Under the pieces are notes generated by a model. The model worked only from the letters and a program-made list of their open reading frames with translations. It was not told the DNA's origin and made no database searches. The position numbers and the translations under genes are program-made. From positions 124,001-188,000 of the forward strand of contig WPDH01000124.1 in NCBI GenBank assembly GCA_019137255.1: a stretch of 64,000 bases of DNA, written 5' to 3'. Below are positions 11,304-22,334 of the stretch, in pieces (the first letter of the stretch is position 1; every line of letters begins with the position of its first letter). Source of the DNA: Corinectria fuckeliana (lineage: Eukaryota > Ascomycota > Sordariomycetes > Hypocreales > Nectriaceae).

Positions 11304-12114
11304 CAGGAGTGGGTATGAGGGCAGGCTTGAAGTACAATCGGGCTGGAGGATGCAAAGTCTGATGGGCAAAGCGCCTATCTATACTTATAACAAACACGCC
11401 AGGTTAGCTTCGGAGGGCATCGCCTGGCCTCGAGCTCGCCCAAGCACGCACGGGGAGAAACCCATGTTGCGTCATCTGTATACTTGCATGGGGAAATTGG
11501 TCTGTCCGGGGACCCGGGTGACCCGAATGCGCCGGGGATTCCGTTGGGTGAGACATGCCCACAGCTACAATGCAGTGAAGTCTCGCGGTAGTAACCTGCC
11601 TGATCGACAGCCAATACTCGTGTGCCCGCTCGAGGCATTGTGTCACCATGTCTTGAGGTGCGCAAAACCCCACAGCGGGAAAGACAGCAAGGATGATTGG
11701 ACTGCGCGGTAACTGTATATCGCCAGGGTGGGTTCCAGCTCCATGCCGAGTTACGTTGGTCTAGTAAGCTGGGGTTTTCGGTACCTGGTAAGAATTACGG
11801 TGAGCCAGAGCCGTGTGAAACACACATGAGAGTCTCGGTAGGGTTGCGTGCGGCGCCGGCTGCTGTAATCCCTGGGGACGGGACGGGATAGATGCGCAAG
11901 CCAAGCCAAGCCGAGCTATGATGATTTGTGGCACTGGCTTCGTTGGGCTTCGCAGGAATACAGGGGCCATATTAACAAGTTCGAACTGCGTCCAAGGATA
12001 AAAAGGTCGGAGTCCAGTCAGAAACGCAGCAAAAGCTGGAGTGCAGGTCTAGTTAGTATTGAGCACGCTTACATTTCCACTGTTGTATATCCCAACAACT
12101 TCACACAGTTGCCT
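11304..12114. other. Shared divergent promoter region of ligase and dioxygenase
   Basis: About 810 bp separate the ATP-grasp-like gene and the TauD-type dioxygenase, which point away from each other. A TATA-like element for the minus-strand gene lies at 11382-11389. No protein family is recognisable in the short open frames here. Confidence 0.5.
11382..11389 (-). promoter_or_regulatory. TATA-like box of the ATP-grasp-like gene
   Basis: The minus strand reads TATAAGTA about 80 bp upstream of the chosen ATG at 11303, a normal distance for a fungal core promoter. It supports the ATG rather than an upstream non-ATG start. Based on motif and spacing only. Confidence 0.4.
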
Positions 12115-13047
12115 ATGATGAACCGGGCCACGCACACTGCTGCTCGGAGACGCTGGTTCGCCCCGAGCTTCTCGCGCTTTCCAGTGTATCCCCGAAATGG
12201 AGTCCGGTCTCTGGCCACCGAAGTGACCAATATTGTCCCCCACCTGGAGGCTCCCGACCTGAGCTACGCAAAGCAGTGTGGCCATGTCCGCCAGGTGGCC
12301 GAGCAGCTCCAGCACAGCGGCATCCTCAAGATCAGCCTCCAGTTCTCCGACAGCAAGAGCCAGTACCTTGAGCAGCTGCTCCTCAGCCTTCACACGCACC
12401 ACGACCACCAACTGCCCATCACGCACAGCGCGACCCGCGGCTGGTTCTGGGACGTCCGCCCCAGCTCCAGCGACTTCCAGGCCGGGCATCACCAGGCCCG
12501 GTCGGAAACCATGGAAGAGTTCCCTTGGCACACCGACTGCAGCTACGAAGACCTGCCTCCTCGGTATTTTGCCCTCCAGGTGCTCCAGCATGACCGGTTC
12601 GGCGGCGGAACTCTGTCTGTCATGAACGTTGAACGACTGAGCCAGCTCCTGTCCCCGGCAACCAGAGCCACGCTGGTCCGTCCTGAATACAGGATCACCA
12701 TTCCTCCCGAGTTCATCAAAGACCCTGCGCGGCGACATATTCACGGCAGCCTTTTAGTCGCAGACAAAGGACGCGAGTCGAGCATGATGCGTTTCAGGGG
12801 AGACATCCTCACGCCCCTCAGCCCCAGGGCATCAACAGCTTTGGACGAGCTGAAGCAAGCCTTGCAAAGCGTCGAGGCTCAATCACATTCGACAGTCCTT
12901 CTCACCGCAAAGGACCTGCCAGCCAGATCCATCATCCTCGTGGATAATCGCCGGTGGCTGCATGCGCGAAACGACATCAAGGACCCGGAGCGCCATCTGC
13001 GTCGGGTGCGGTGGGACGCAATTCCCTTTCGCAATGTTTCCCGCTAA
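12115..13047 (+). CDS. TauD/TfdA-family Fe(II)/2-oxoglutarate dioxygenase
   Basis: Single-exon gene, 310 residues from the ATG at 12115; the frame is open upstream but with no better ATG. The facial triad is visible: His and Asp in FPWHTDCSYEDLPPRYFAL and the distal His in VDNRRWLHARNDI, with the 2-oxoglutarate-binding Arg expected in ERHLRRVRWDA. These enzymes hydroxylate, desaturate or otherwise oxidise amino-acid-like substrates. The N-terminus (RATHTAARRRWFAPSFSRF) is basic, Ser-rich and free of acidic residues, so a mitochondrial presequence is possible. It is divergent from the ATP-grasp-like gene and followed by the PaaK-like enzyme in the same direction. GC-rich codon use is stronger than in the flanking DNA. 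Confidence 0.88.
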   Translation: MMNRATHTAARRRWFAPSFSRFPVYPRNGVRSLATEVTNIVPHLEAPDLSYAKQCGHVRQVAEQLQHSGILKISLQFSDSKSQYLEQLLLSLHTHHDHQLPITHSATRGWFWDVRPSSSDFQAGHHQARSETMEEFPWHTDCSYEDLPPRYFALQVLQHDRFGGGTLSVMNVERLSQLLSPATRATLVRPEYRITIPPEFIKDPARRHIHGSLLVADKGRESSMMRFRGDILTPLSPRASTALDELKQALQSVEAQSHSTVLLTAKDLPARSIILVDNRRWLHARNDIKDPERHLRRVRWDAIPFRNVSR

Positions 13048-14250
13048 AACGGTGCTTCTTGGTCTGAGACGCGGTTATGTGAGGTCTGAGGACATGCACC
13101 ACTACTTTGTGGAACCGCAAACCCTACAGGCACGGTGGAAGAATGCAAGACACTGCCCATAGTTGATCAATCAATGTAGTCGATTCACTTAACTTTGCTT
13201 GGCTCGACCTGAGGATGTGCTTTGTGTCGGGTGTGCGAAGTTCCGTTGGTGGCTGAACCAACTAGATGCAAATACTTGGTAATCTACTCTATACGAAGCA
13301 CCCAGACTACACAAGACCTTGTTGTGTCCCTGCAGGGAGATGCATGACGTCCCGGCCTTTCGTTAGTTCCATTAGTCTGCCTTCCGCCTTGAACTCGCAG
13401 AATCGGCAATCCAGTCGTTGAGTCGTACCGCAGTACGAGCATAGCATTGGCTGGAGTCGGGGCTGCAGGGATCGCGATGATCACAATAAAATTAGAACTT
13501 CCCAGCAGCTTTTCCGGGCACTGATTTCCCATTTTATTTTCTCAGCCAGCCACATTCACCAACTATGTAATCTAGACTACAGATCTGCACAACCAATATC
13601 GACCTAGTTACGGGTCATGTCTGACAGCACCGTCTCGGCCTTGCCACTCCTTGCTTCGTACTGCCGTCCGCCAAGGTTGACCGCAACTGCGGCCTAGGAC
13701 GGGAAACGCGCCACCCCCTCCTGAAGAACTAGCCGTGAGACATGGCGATAGGGCGGGCTGGCTCGGTATTTCGTAGGTAATGCCATTACGACGTGAGACA
13801 GTCGGACGGTCCGCACCAGAAAGACGCCGCTAATACCACTACGGCCCGTCAGACGGGTGGCTTTCGCACCCGGGACAGCTGAGGAAAGGTATCACCACTC
13901 CACAAGTACCCGTGAGACAGGCAGTGACCATACAGGCTAAAGATGCGGAACTTCTCAAGGCGCAGGGGCGAATGAAACAGCCTCAACAATACTGATATCC
14001 TCCCAGCCACCAAAATATTGCCCCGCGTTGAGGGATACTCAACCAACTCGTCCCCAAATCGCGCCTCAGTGGATGCGTATTTGCCCATGCTTTGTCACAC
14101 CTCGGCATGTACCGCGTGACTAATAAAGGGGCTTGCTTGACCTGCAAGTCGAGGGAGAGGCTTATGCTTTGGGGTCTTGACATCCTCTTTCCACAGCCTA
14201 ATTGAATCATCCTGGGTTTCTATCCGGCTTTTCTGATCTACACTATAACC
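13048..14250. other. Intergenic, no gene recognised
   Basis: 1.2 kb between the dioxygenase and the PaaK-like gene. Short open frames occur on the minus strand (13284-13532, 13849-14210) without family resemblance. It presumably contains the promoter of the PaaK-like gene and the dioxygenase terminator. Confidence 0.4.
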
Positions 14251-15743
14251 ATGGTTCTTGAATCCAATTATTCCTTGGCAGATGTACTGGCTATTGCCAA
14301 GATTCACCCTTTCTACATCCCCAATGTTCAGTATCCGCCTGATGCGCATGCCGTTCATGCAGCCAGAGAACGAGCTGCAGAGGAGCCAGCTAAAATTGAT
14401 TTGAGGGCGCAACCGCTGCTCCGGAAGCGAGATCTGTAAGAAAAGGACCAGGGTATGTGTTCTAAACGTTGCCTGATTTATTTTTGCTTTATCTAGTTAT
14501 ACCACCATCGAGAGACTTATCGACGACACGAGCCCTCTGAATGGTTACCGGCATGCCATCTATGCGAGTGTCACAGGTGGAGGGTTCGGAGCGAGACCCT
14601 TGTTCTTCGCGACAGATGTCTACGAGAACCGCAGACACAGGGCCGGCTTCGGCAGGTTCATTCGCAACATGGGACTCATCAAACACGGAGACTGGGTGTT
14701 GACGACCCACAGTGCAGGCGAGCTTTACAGGTAATTGTTCTCCGAATCACCCCAAGGGAAGGTGCTAAGCTGTCAGGTCTCTGGATCTCACGTTGGAGAT
14801 CCTGGAAAATGCCGGAGCTTGCGTCCTCAGCGCCGGAGACCACATGTCGCCTGCTCATGTTGTGCAGCTTTTAGCCGACTATCATGTCAACGTGCTCAGC
14901 GGCGACAGCAGCCAGGTTGTTCAAGCAGCGCACTACATCTCAACGCTCTCTCCTGAGAACCGAGAAAGGCTCAAGATTGATAAGATAATCTACACCTCAG
15001 AGACGCTCACTGCAGCCCAAAGGGCACACATCACGGCGGTGCTTGGTCCTGTCCAGATCTGCTCGATTCTAGGCAGCGCAGAAGCGGGTCCCTATGCAGT
15101 CAGCAACCCCGACCTTACCGGGAAGAGCGCTGTTCCAGGTCATGAAGACTTCATCTTCGACACGCGTGCCACGCTGATTGAGATTCTCCCGCCCTCTTTC
15201 TCAGAGCATGGTTCTCACCCCGATCTCGTGCCCGAGGGGGAACAAGGCATCATTGCCCTGACCTCTCTTACCCGTCTGCGCAATCCCGTCGTCCGCTACA
15301 TTACCGGCGACGTTGGGTCTCTGCATCCTTTGCCTGAACAGGCCCGGCCACGGATCTCTGAAACGTACTGGCCGCATTTGCGTGTTCTTCGTCTGCAAGG
15401 CCGCGACCGCCGATTTAGCTTCGATTGGGACGGGGAGTATATCGATTTCCAGGACCTGACTTCTATGATGAACGAGACCGAGTGGGGTCTTCTGCAGTGG
15501 CAGGTCATCTTGGACAAGATGGAGCCTTCACAAGAGGCGTCGCTTGAGTGCCGCCTGCTTTGTTCTCCGCGCCGTGAAGGTCTTTCATCTAAAGAGGCAG
15601 TCACCAAACGAATTAGGAGGTTCCTTCACGCCTGCCCCGAGAATGAGCATCGATTTCGGATCGCTTTCGTCGATAACCTCGATGGGTTTGAGCTGAGCAA
15701 GACGGGGAGAAAGGTTATCAAGTTTGTCGATCGCTTTCACTGA
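14251..15743 (+). CDS. PaaK-like adenylate-forming enzyme (phenylacetate-CoA-ligase-like)
   Basis: Predicted 461 residues in three exons: 14251-14435, 14497-14730 and 14777-15743, all in phase. Adenylation-domain signatures appear in order: ASVTGGGFGARPLFFATD (phosphate-binding loop), LSGDSSQVVQAAHYI, YTSETLTAAQRAHI, ILGSAEAGPYAVSNP (A5-like), RYITGDVGSLHP (A7, ATP-ribose-binding Asp) and GRDRRFSFDWDG (A8-like). The C-terminal subdomain ends LSKTGRKVIKFVDRF, with a Lys in the position of the catalytic lysine (A10-like). The family activates a carboxylic acid to an acyl-AMP and passes it to CoA or another nucleophile. No carrier domain is fused, so this is a free-standing ligase. Together with the neighbouring ATP-grasp-like ligase and TauD-type oxygenase it forms a plausible biosynthetic unit. 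Confidence 0.85.
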
Positions 15744-16037
15744 GTGTCTCAAACTACCAAGCGTTCACGGGTCAAAAGGTTGAGAGTTATGAAAATTGAG
15801 GATACAGATAATAGATCGCTGTCACCAACTGAGAATGATAGGTGTACTGTGAGAATTGAGCAAAAAGTCGCGGCTGATTTCTTGCATGCAAGAAACTTGA
15901 ACCTGTGCTTGATTGCAAAAAGAACCAGAAATGCCAATCCTGTTTCACTATAGAATATAAAAGAAAACACTATTCTCAGTGACGCATACGCCGCTCCTTG
16001 CAACTATCTAGGGCCTTTACGAGAAGCACATGATACC
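15744..16037. other. Short intergenic stretch between convergent gene ends
   Basis: About 290 bp between the PaaK-like gene and the 3' end of the broken MFS gene. It is AT-rich and contains no recognisable gene. Confidence 0.4.
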
Positions 16038-17300
16038 TTACAGCCCGACCGCGAACCGAGTCCTTAGGCTCTCGCCATAGCGATAGAAGAGCCAAGGCAC
16101 AGGCGTGAAGGCAAGGCAGCTAAACCCCCAAACGCTGTTTCCCAAGCCCAGTCCCATCTTTTCATATAACGGGTCGGCAGCAAGGCCCAGAAAGGCGCCA
16201 AGCAGAGAACGCACAAGCAGGTTTGCCGCGAAAGCCGCAGCAGCCCCCACGCCAAATTAGTCGGCCAGGTATAACAATAAATAAAGACCCAAGCCCGACT
16301 ATGAAAGTCCCTAGAATCGGTACGATCCAGTGAGTATGGTAGTCCGCAATCCAACCGTACAACAAAAGGCGAAGAGGAGTGATGGGGCCAAACCACTTCA
16401 TCAATACTGGACGCTTCTCTGGTTTAGCGACAACACCACCTTTCTTCTGTCCGAGGAGCTTTTCGCTGAACGCGGAAAATAAGACCAGGCCAAGGTAGGC
16501 CAACCCAGCAGGTCCCGCACTAAAATCGTATACTCCTCTAAAGACAGCTGGGAAGCTGGTGATATCAAGAAGATTAGGCCGAAGAGGATTCCCGTGTAGA
16601 GTGATACTACGAGAACACTAGGCGAAAGGACGAGCAGCATCTTAATGGGACGAAGGATGGCGTGGCAGAACAATTGATGAGGTGTCGACTTCTGTGACAC
16701 TTTCTGCCTGAGCGTCTCGTTGCCAGTTGCCTTGCGCATTCGTTCTGTCTTCCGCTGTAGTAAGACTGCGGCGTTGGTCTCTTGAGTAAAGAGAGCAGTA
16801 GAGATGCTAGTCAGCCCAGACTAAGGGCGCGGTTAGTGAGAAACAGTTTACCAGATGACCTTGCGACAAGCGTAACTAACCAAAATCAAGATGATTCGAG
16901 AACTCCATCGCCATCCAACAGTCTCAGACACGAAACCACCGATGATGGGTCCGATAACCTATCCTATTAGCTATTACGAGCTAATATTCATAGGAGAATA
17001 ACCTACAGGTCCTAAGATTGGGCCCATGGCGAACAATGCCATTTCCTTTCCACGCTCCTGCTAGGGGCTAACATCGGCGACTGTACCACCTCCGATGCTT
17101 ATAGGACCCGAGGCGGAGAGCAGTCAGTCGCGGAGTCTCTACTAGGGTCAACGACGAAACGAAAACGGGAAGTTTACTTATGCAACAAGTGCGAAGAGAC
17201 TAACAATGATGACAGGCATGTTTTTTTCATCGACTTCGGCCAATCGTGGGGATTTGCAGGATCATCAGGACCATCCCAGTCAACAACACTGGGATATGGG
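16038..17300 (-). pseudogene. Broken MFS multidrug-type transporter
   Basis: Pieces of a 12-14-helix major-facilitator transporter occur in order on the minus strand but in several frames. Near 17290-17235 the typical N-terminus reads VDWDGPDDPANPHDWPKSM. Near 16960-16890, IGPIIGGFVSETVGWRW is the conserved motif of drug:H+ antiporters. 16739-16401 gives MLLVLSPSVLVVSLYTGILF; 16503-16162 gives FSAFSEKLLGQKKGGVVAKP and HWIVPILGTFIVGLG; the last part gives LLVRSLLGAFLGLAADPLYE and ends YGESLRTRFAVGL. Stops and frame changes separate them, beyond what introns explain. Probably once the exporter of the neighbouring enzyme group or an independent drug pump. Confidence 0.8.
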
Positions 17301-18059
17301 TCTTGCTCAGAATAAATGCTGCATCACCAATAGTAAATAACTAATCGGAGGATTAATGGCGATGTGAGAGAAAAGCCAAGTGAGATTCCGTGTGAACAGG
17401 CGTGACTCAACAGACTAAATTCCTCCTAGCGAGCGAAGGACCGTATTCCTATTAAACGAAAACAGAACTGGAGAAAGAGCCAAATCTCACCAGCCAGAGA
17501 TAATCATCACCTGGAGGACGTGATTGGGTTCTCCAACCCTCCGTGCCCGTCATTATTACTGGCCGTGAACCCTTAAACGATCTAGATTGTCAGACGAACG
17601 CGGCACGACAAGTCTACAACGGCGGAGCGTCGGAGCGGAGCATCGGAGCTGGTGGGGCATCGGAGCCGGTGGAGCCCCAGCACCGAAGAGGATCGGACCA
17701 TGTGGTACTGCAATTTGCCTTTGTGCCAGGTTGAGCTGCAAATTGAATTAACACGGTAACCTTACAGGGTGTAGCTTATGGTACTAATCTTTAGGTGCAG
17801 TGCGGCAGCATGGTAATGGACAAGCTGCCTAGCTGCAACCTGTTGCTTCGTACAGCAACCAGGGCTTCGGAGGATCAGGCAGAGGACGCGGCTCGGTCGT
17901 TGCCTTGGAAGGCGCGTTCGTTCAATTAGTAGCATACTCAGATCTACCAGCTGCACGGCTACTCCAACCTATAGAACTTCACATATGTTTCATCGTGTCT
18001 GCGGAAGAATGTCTGATTTGGACGATCAACACCCTATAGAACGGGGACCTGGCCAAACG
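17301..18059. other. Intergenic with a small imperfect tandem repeat
   Basis: No gene recognised. Around 17640-17680 two imperfect copies of a GCATCGGAGCYGGTGG unit follow one another. The segment lies between the dead transporter and the regulator fragment. Confidence 0.35.
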
Positions 18060-18589
18060 CCGAACGGGAGATACGCCTACCTTGCAGAAAACGGGGCTTA
18101 GGCATGTCCTGCACTTATCCTTCGATGAACTTGCGAGTTGATGGCTTCCGGCCTGCCCCGGTCACTATGCAGGACAGGATCCTGCAGCTAGAGAGCCTCG
18201 TGGTCGATTTAATGCAGCAGACATCAGCAAGTCAACCTGTCCAGGAACCCGAGGTCACAGCAGGACAACCAAGCCCAGCTCCTACTACAAAACAATCAGT
18301 CAATACCATGCCCAACGAGGGTCTTGCCCAGACCGGTTCACCTTCTTCCGACTGTGGCAGCATGCAGTTCACGCAATCAGGTGCTAGCTACGTTAACAGT
18401 GTTCACTGGGTAGCTGTCCTCGATGAAATTGCAGACATCAAGGACTGCTTCCAGAAGGAGGAGGTTCAAGCTAGGTCGTCGGCTCCCCGAGCCCCGTTAT
18501 CCGGACTGGAATCGTCCGCAACTGCTAATTATATGGCTGCGCTGAACTCGCGACCAAGGAAGTCATGGCCAGCAGAGCTTGGTGCATGA
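18060..18589 (+). pseudogene. Fragment of a Zn(II)2Cys6 transcription factor
   Basis: The frame from about 18075 reads LPCRKRGLGMSCTYPS, the end of a zinc-cluster domain, then VTMQDRILQLESLVVDLMQQ, the usual short coiled-coil after the cluster, and YVNSVHWVAVLDEIADIKD, conserved in this subfamily's linker. The first cysteines are missing and the segment between the expected PCxxC cysteines is deleted (PCRKRG in place of PCxxCxKRG). The frame stops at 18589 before any fungal_trans domain, and none is recognisable downstream. I read it as a truncated, dead regulator. The open part begins with an ATG at 18104 but a protein of only 161 residues without DNA-binding domain is unlikely to act alone. 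Confidence 0.6.
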
Positions 18590-18998
18590 GCAGCTACGGA
18601 AACTTCCACCGGCTTTGTAAGAGAGCTGAGGCTTATTCGGGTTTGAACGGTTACACCAAACTACATTCTCTATCCACGCGACGCATCATTCTGATATCGT
18701 CACAACACTCGATCTTATAGCTCCCCATCTGCTGAAACGCTCTTCAGCTGCCTGTAAACCTGTCATCCAGGACTGCTACCATTTGGCTACAGTGAGAACA
18801 GACAATGCCGACCCATACAGTCTCATTACTCCACGTGCGTGGATAAAATAGGAGCCTCATTGCGGCTTCAGCTGGAGAAGGGACTCCTACATTTACATAC
18901 ATATCGCAGCTTAGGTTGACAACAAGGCCATCGAAAGGTAGGTTTCTTGCTAGGAGACCTCAAGCTCGTATCACCGTATAGATTCGTTGAAATGCCCC
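18590..18998. other. Intergenic, possible decayed tail of the regulator fragment
   Basis: About 400 bp with no continuous frame. If the regulator fragment once continued downstream, its sequence is here and too degraded for me to identify. Confidence 0.3.
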
Positions 18999-20607
18999 TT
19001 AGGCTTTGTAAACAGCATCACCAGCCAGCACGTCTGCATGGCCAGCGCTGTCTCCGAACCAAGCCGGTCCCCAAGTGTAGAGTCCGATAACCACCACAGC
19101 CAGCACAGCGATATTGACGACAGCTTTTGCTCTTGTGGGGTTCTTGTAACGGAACTGAGCTACTTGTAGGCGGACGTCTGTTGCAAGAGACTTTACTTGG
19201 TCGGACCCAAGCCTGTAGTACACGAGTCCGGCCAGAGCAATCGAGTACCCAAAGAATTGCTGGCCAGTGACGGGGTCGCGGAAAATGACCATTGAGGCTA
19301 CGACAAGAAGAATGTCCTTTAGAACGCCGGACATGGTCAGCACAACGGCGGACGTCTGGCCGATCTAGCGGAACGTTAGCTGGCGTGCTGACGGGGAGGG
19401 GAGCGCAACGCACCAAGAGCACAACCGACACATTGAGCAAGAAAGCCACAAACGCGTTAACCACGAGCGTCGGAATGCCTACTGCGTAAATGTCGTTCGC
19501 CGTTATGCGCGGGATCTCGATGAACAGCGTAAAAAGACCGTTGGTCACGGCACAAGCGGGAGCATAGTAATACAGCGACACCAACGGATCCATCTTGAAT
19601 TCTGCCGAGCTCAGGAGTCGCTGCACCATGACCAGCCGCAGGGCCTCGAAGAGAATACCGCCCACTTGGTCTGTACATGTTGTTAGAGATTCAGAGTCCA
19701 GACGCAAGGGGTCATGACAGCCTACAGATAAAGCCAGTAAGATCGAACTTGACTTCCCCGAAGGAGGCGATGACGATGCCCACGACGATGACAAAAACGT
19801 TGCCGAGCACGCGGAAATTGGGCGGGGCGATACGGAACGCCCACGTAGCCAGCAAGGTAGCGACGGCATTGGTAGCCTAGATGAAGTGAGTCAAGTGGAC
19901 TTGCGTGTATAGTTGGGGTCTGAGCGGCCGTAAGCTCTCGCGCACCTTTAGCATTTGGATGAATGATACGCTGAGGTAGATGTATGCCATGTTTCCGCAG
20001 ATCAGACTAAAGCTGAACATGATGCCGATTGGAACAATGGACCGCCTGTGAGGGCAATGAGGCATTAACATCCATCGCAGGGCGTTGCTTGGGCTAAGCA
20101 GGCTTTTGTTCTCGCCGACGGGGACTTACACGTATATGTTCGCGTTCATGGGCACCTTATGCCGCGAGTCTAGCGTCGTAGTGAATCGAGCCATTATCTG
20201 GGTGGTCGCCGTCGCGAAGACCATGTGCCACGTGGTCAAGAACAAGGCTGGGCATCTGCAGTCAGTGATTGCTCTTCAGCAATCGATTACGAAGAGAACT
20301 CACGAAAGTCTCAAATTAACTACGCGTTAGCTTGCTAACCCGGACTAGTCAATCGGGTTCTAACAGGGAAGCTCACCAAATTTAGCGGTCGCAAGAACCC
20401 ATTTGTTGAAGAGGATAACGCTCGAACTCAAGAAGATCCATAGCCTGATTGCGCGTGAGCATGGACTGGCGGGCAAGCAGCCGGGGAGAGGTTCGCCGCG
20501 TACGCAATGTAGAAGGCTGGGTGCAAGGCTTTCCCAGGTTTGGCGGAAGCGGTCGTTCCGCTCTCCAACTTTCGGTCTGCCTCCGAGGACGAGCGGCGGG
20601 CTGCCAT
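18999..20607 (-). CDS. DMT/triose-phosphate-translocator-type membrane transporter
   Basis: Multi-pass transporter of the TPT/nucleotide-sugar group (SLY41-like). Start placed near 20607 (MAARRSSSEADRKLESG). Exons joined by eye: LHPAFYIA then LWIFLSSSVILFNKWVLAT; PALFLTTWHMVFATATTQIM with LDSRHKVPMNANIYV; SIVPIGIMFSFSLICGNMAY with IYLSVSFIQMLK; ATNAVATLLATWAFRIAPPN with VLGNVFVIVVGIVIASFGEV; GGILFEALRLVMVQRLLSSA; and the last exon LTMSGVLKDILLVVASMVIF with FFGYSIALAGLVYYRLG. About nine to ten helices, seven or so exons. The C-terminus adds one extra hydrophobic segment (AVVNIAVLAVVVIGLYTWG). Such proteins usually sit in Golgi or ER membranes and exchange phosphorylated sugars or similar anions; the substrate cannot be read from sequence. 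Confidence 0.85.
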
Positions 20608-22334
20608 ATCGCGCGTCTGTGTCCGCGTGCCAGGTTTCTCTTGTGGTGAGGCTTTCCGGCGCTGAGTATGGCTCCTCGTAGACGTGTGTGATGGAAGAAT
20701 GAGAAACACGGCTTGGCACGAAGTAGCCAGATATACCTATGTATAGCAGCACGCTACGTAACAGGAGTCACAGGGGGTTGAATGGTAGCAACTGATGAAA
20801 CTGGCCCACCTCGATTCCAATCCCTGAACGTACGTACGGACGGATTGGGCGCAATAACGCAATCACGGATGCACTGCCCCAACGCTGGTCCATTCCGCCC
20901 GTACTTCGTAGCTCACGTGTCCCGGACTTACTACGTACCATGTAACTTAAAGCCGGCATGGGACCGAATTTCCCCCTGGATGCTAATTTTATCTTTGCCT
21001 ATCAACAAACATCAACGTCGACGTCACCCAAACAGAACGTTCCTATATAATCTACATAGTAGCTCGGAAAAGGGAGCGTATGGCAATAGTGCGAATCGAA
21101 ACAAGCTAATTTCTCATGGTACACGCTCAGTGGAACTCCCTGCAAAGAAGGTTTATACCGCCACGATTGTCTGTTGAACTGAATTGGCCTTCACACTCCT
21201 CCATGCCTTACTCCTTGTTCCACCAACTCAAAGTATCTTATCGGGATATATGAGAAGTGCGGCGACAGATCACCACCCTGAAACGCCTCGGGTTCTCAAA
21301 CGAATGTAGAAATCAACACAGCTCTAATCGCCGAGAAGTCGAGCGGGAAGACCAGTCTACATACTCAATTAATACAGAGATCATTCGACGGAGCTGCCGT
21401 CAGCGGTAAAGGGACTCTAGAGAATGGTTAGTCCTCCGAACTGTATAATGTGCCATCGAGCTACATATCGTCAATAGACGAGACCGGAATAGGTGTCCGT
21501 GACGAACTCCGAGCTACCCTAGACAGTCCCAAAACACCATTAAATTCTCCCCCTGGAGATCTTGATGTACTTAGACCGGCACTTCCTAACCTCGGACATT
21601 GTATACAAATAAAGCTCTAGTTCTTCAAGTATCTTTAAGGAGCTTCCCCGTAGCACTTTGCCCATGTTAAAACAAAAAAATAGCCGGGTAATGTGTGTTG
21701 ATTTACCGTGCGCAATGCGACCGAATCAAAGCTGCGCTCCTAGTCTAAACCTTGTGTTGTCAATTGAAAAGGACGTAGAAACTGGCGCTCTGAACTCCTA
21801 ATGAAAGCTTAAGCTTCTCCTTCAGTCTACCCACACTTCTGGTTTATGAAGACCATCATCCCGGTCTCGTATACCTGTCCCTAAGCTGGGATGAGAATTG
21901 TGAGTTAGAATGAGCGGAATGCATAACCCTTCGTATCGAGTCAAGGAGCCTCATTTAGAGCATCAAATTACCTCTCTGCTTCTATTCGCGAGACCCCCAG
22001 GGGTTTGAATGTACCTGCCTTCGACAGAGATACCTGAATCCCTTCTACAAATTGGCCAACCAAGTCATACCAACTGCGTCAACGAAGACACGAATGGAAT
22101 AATTGAGGCATATTTCTATACTAAGTGAAGAAGTGCACAGCTTTCAGCGATTGGGAGGGTTTTTTTTGGGTTCCAACCGAGCAAGGCTCGAGCTGAACCT
22201 CTCTTATCCCATGGCTGGAAAATAGCGGTTTACAATATAATTCACCAAGAAAATACTTGTAAATGCCCAGGTAATTACTGATACTTCTTTTTCTCCCGAA
22301 TTTCCTACTATAAGACTATTCCTCTATCTATTCT
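20608..22334. other. 1.7 kb gene-free stretch
   Basis: I see no gene. It holds the promoter of the DMT transporter near 20608 and the 3' flank of the permease near 22334. A short frame at 20782-21177 has no family resemblance. Confidence 0.4.

Noticed and set aside
12049..12744. Long minus-strand open frame opposite the TauD-type dioxygenase
   Set aside because: It is the antisense shadow of a GC-rich real gene; it carries no family motif, while the plus strand has the complete iron-binding motif.
17640..17680. Imperfect GCATCGGAGC repeat as a regulatory array
   Set aside because: Only two imperfect copies in a region without an intact gene; probably a local duplication.
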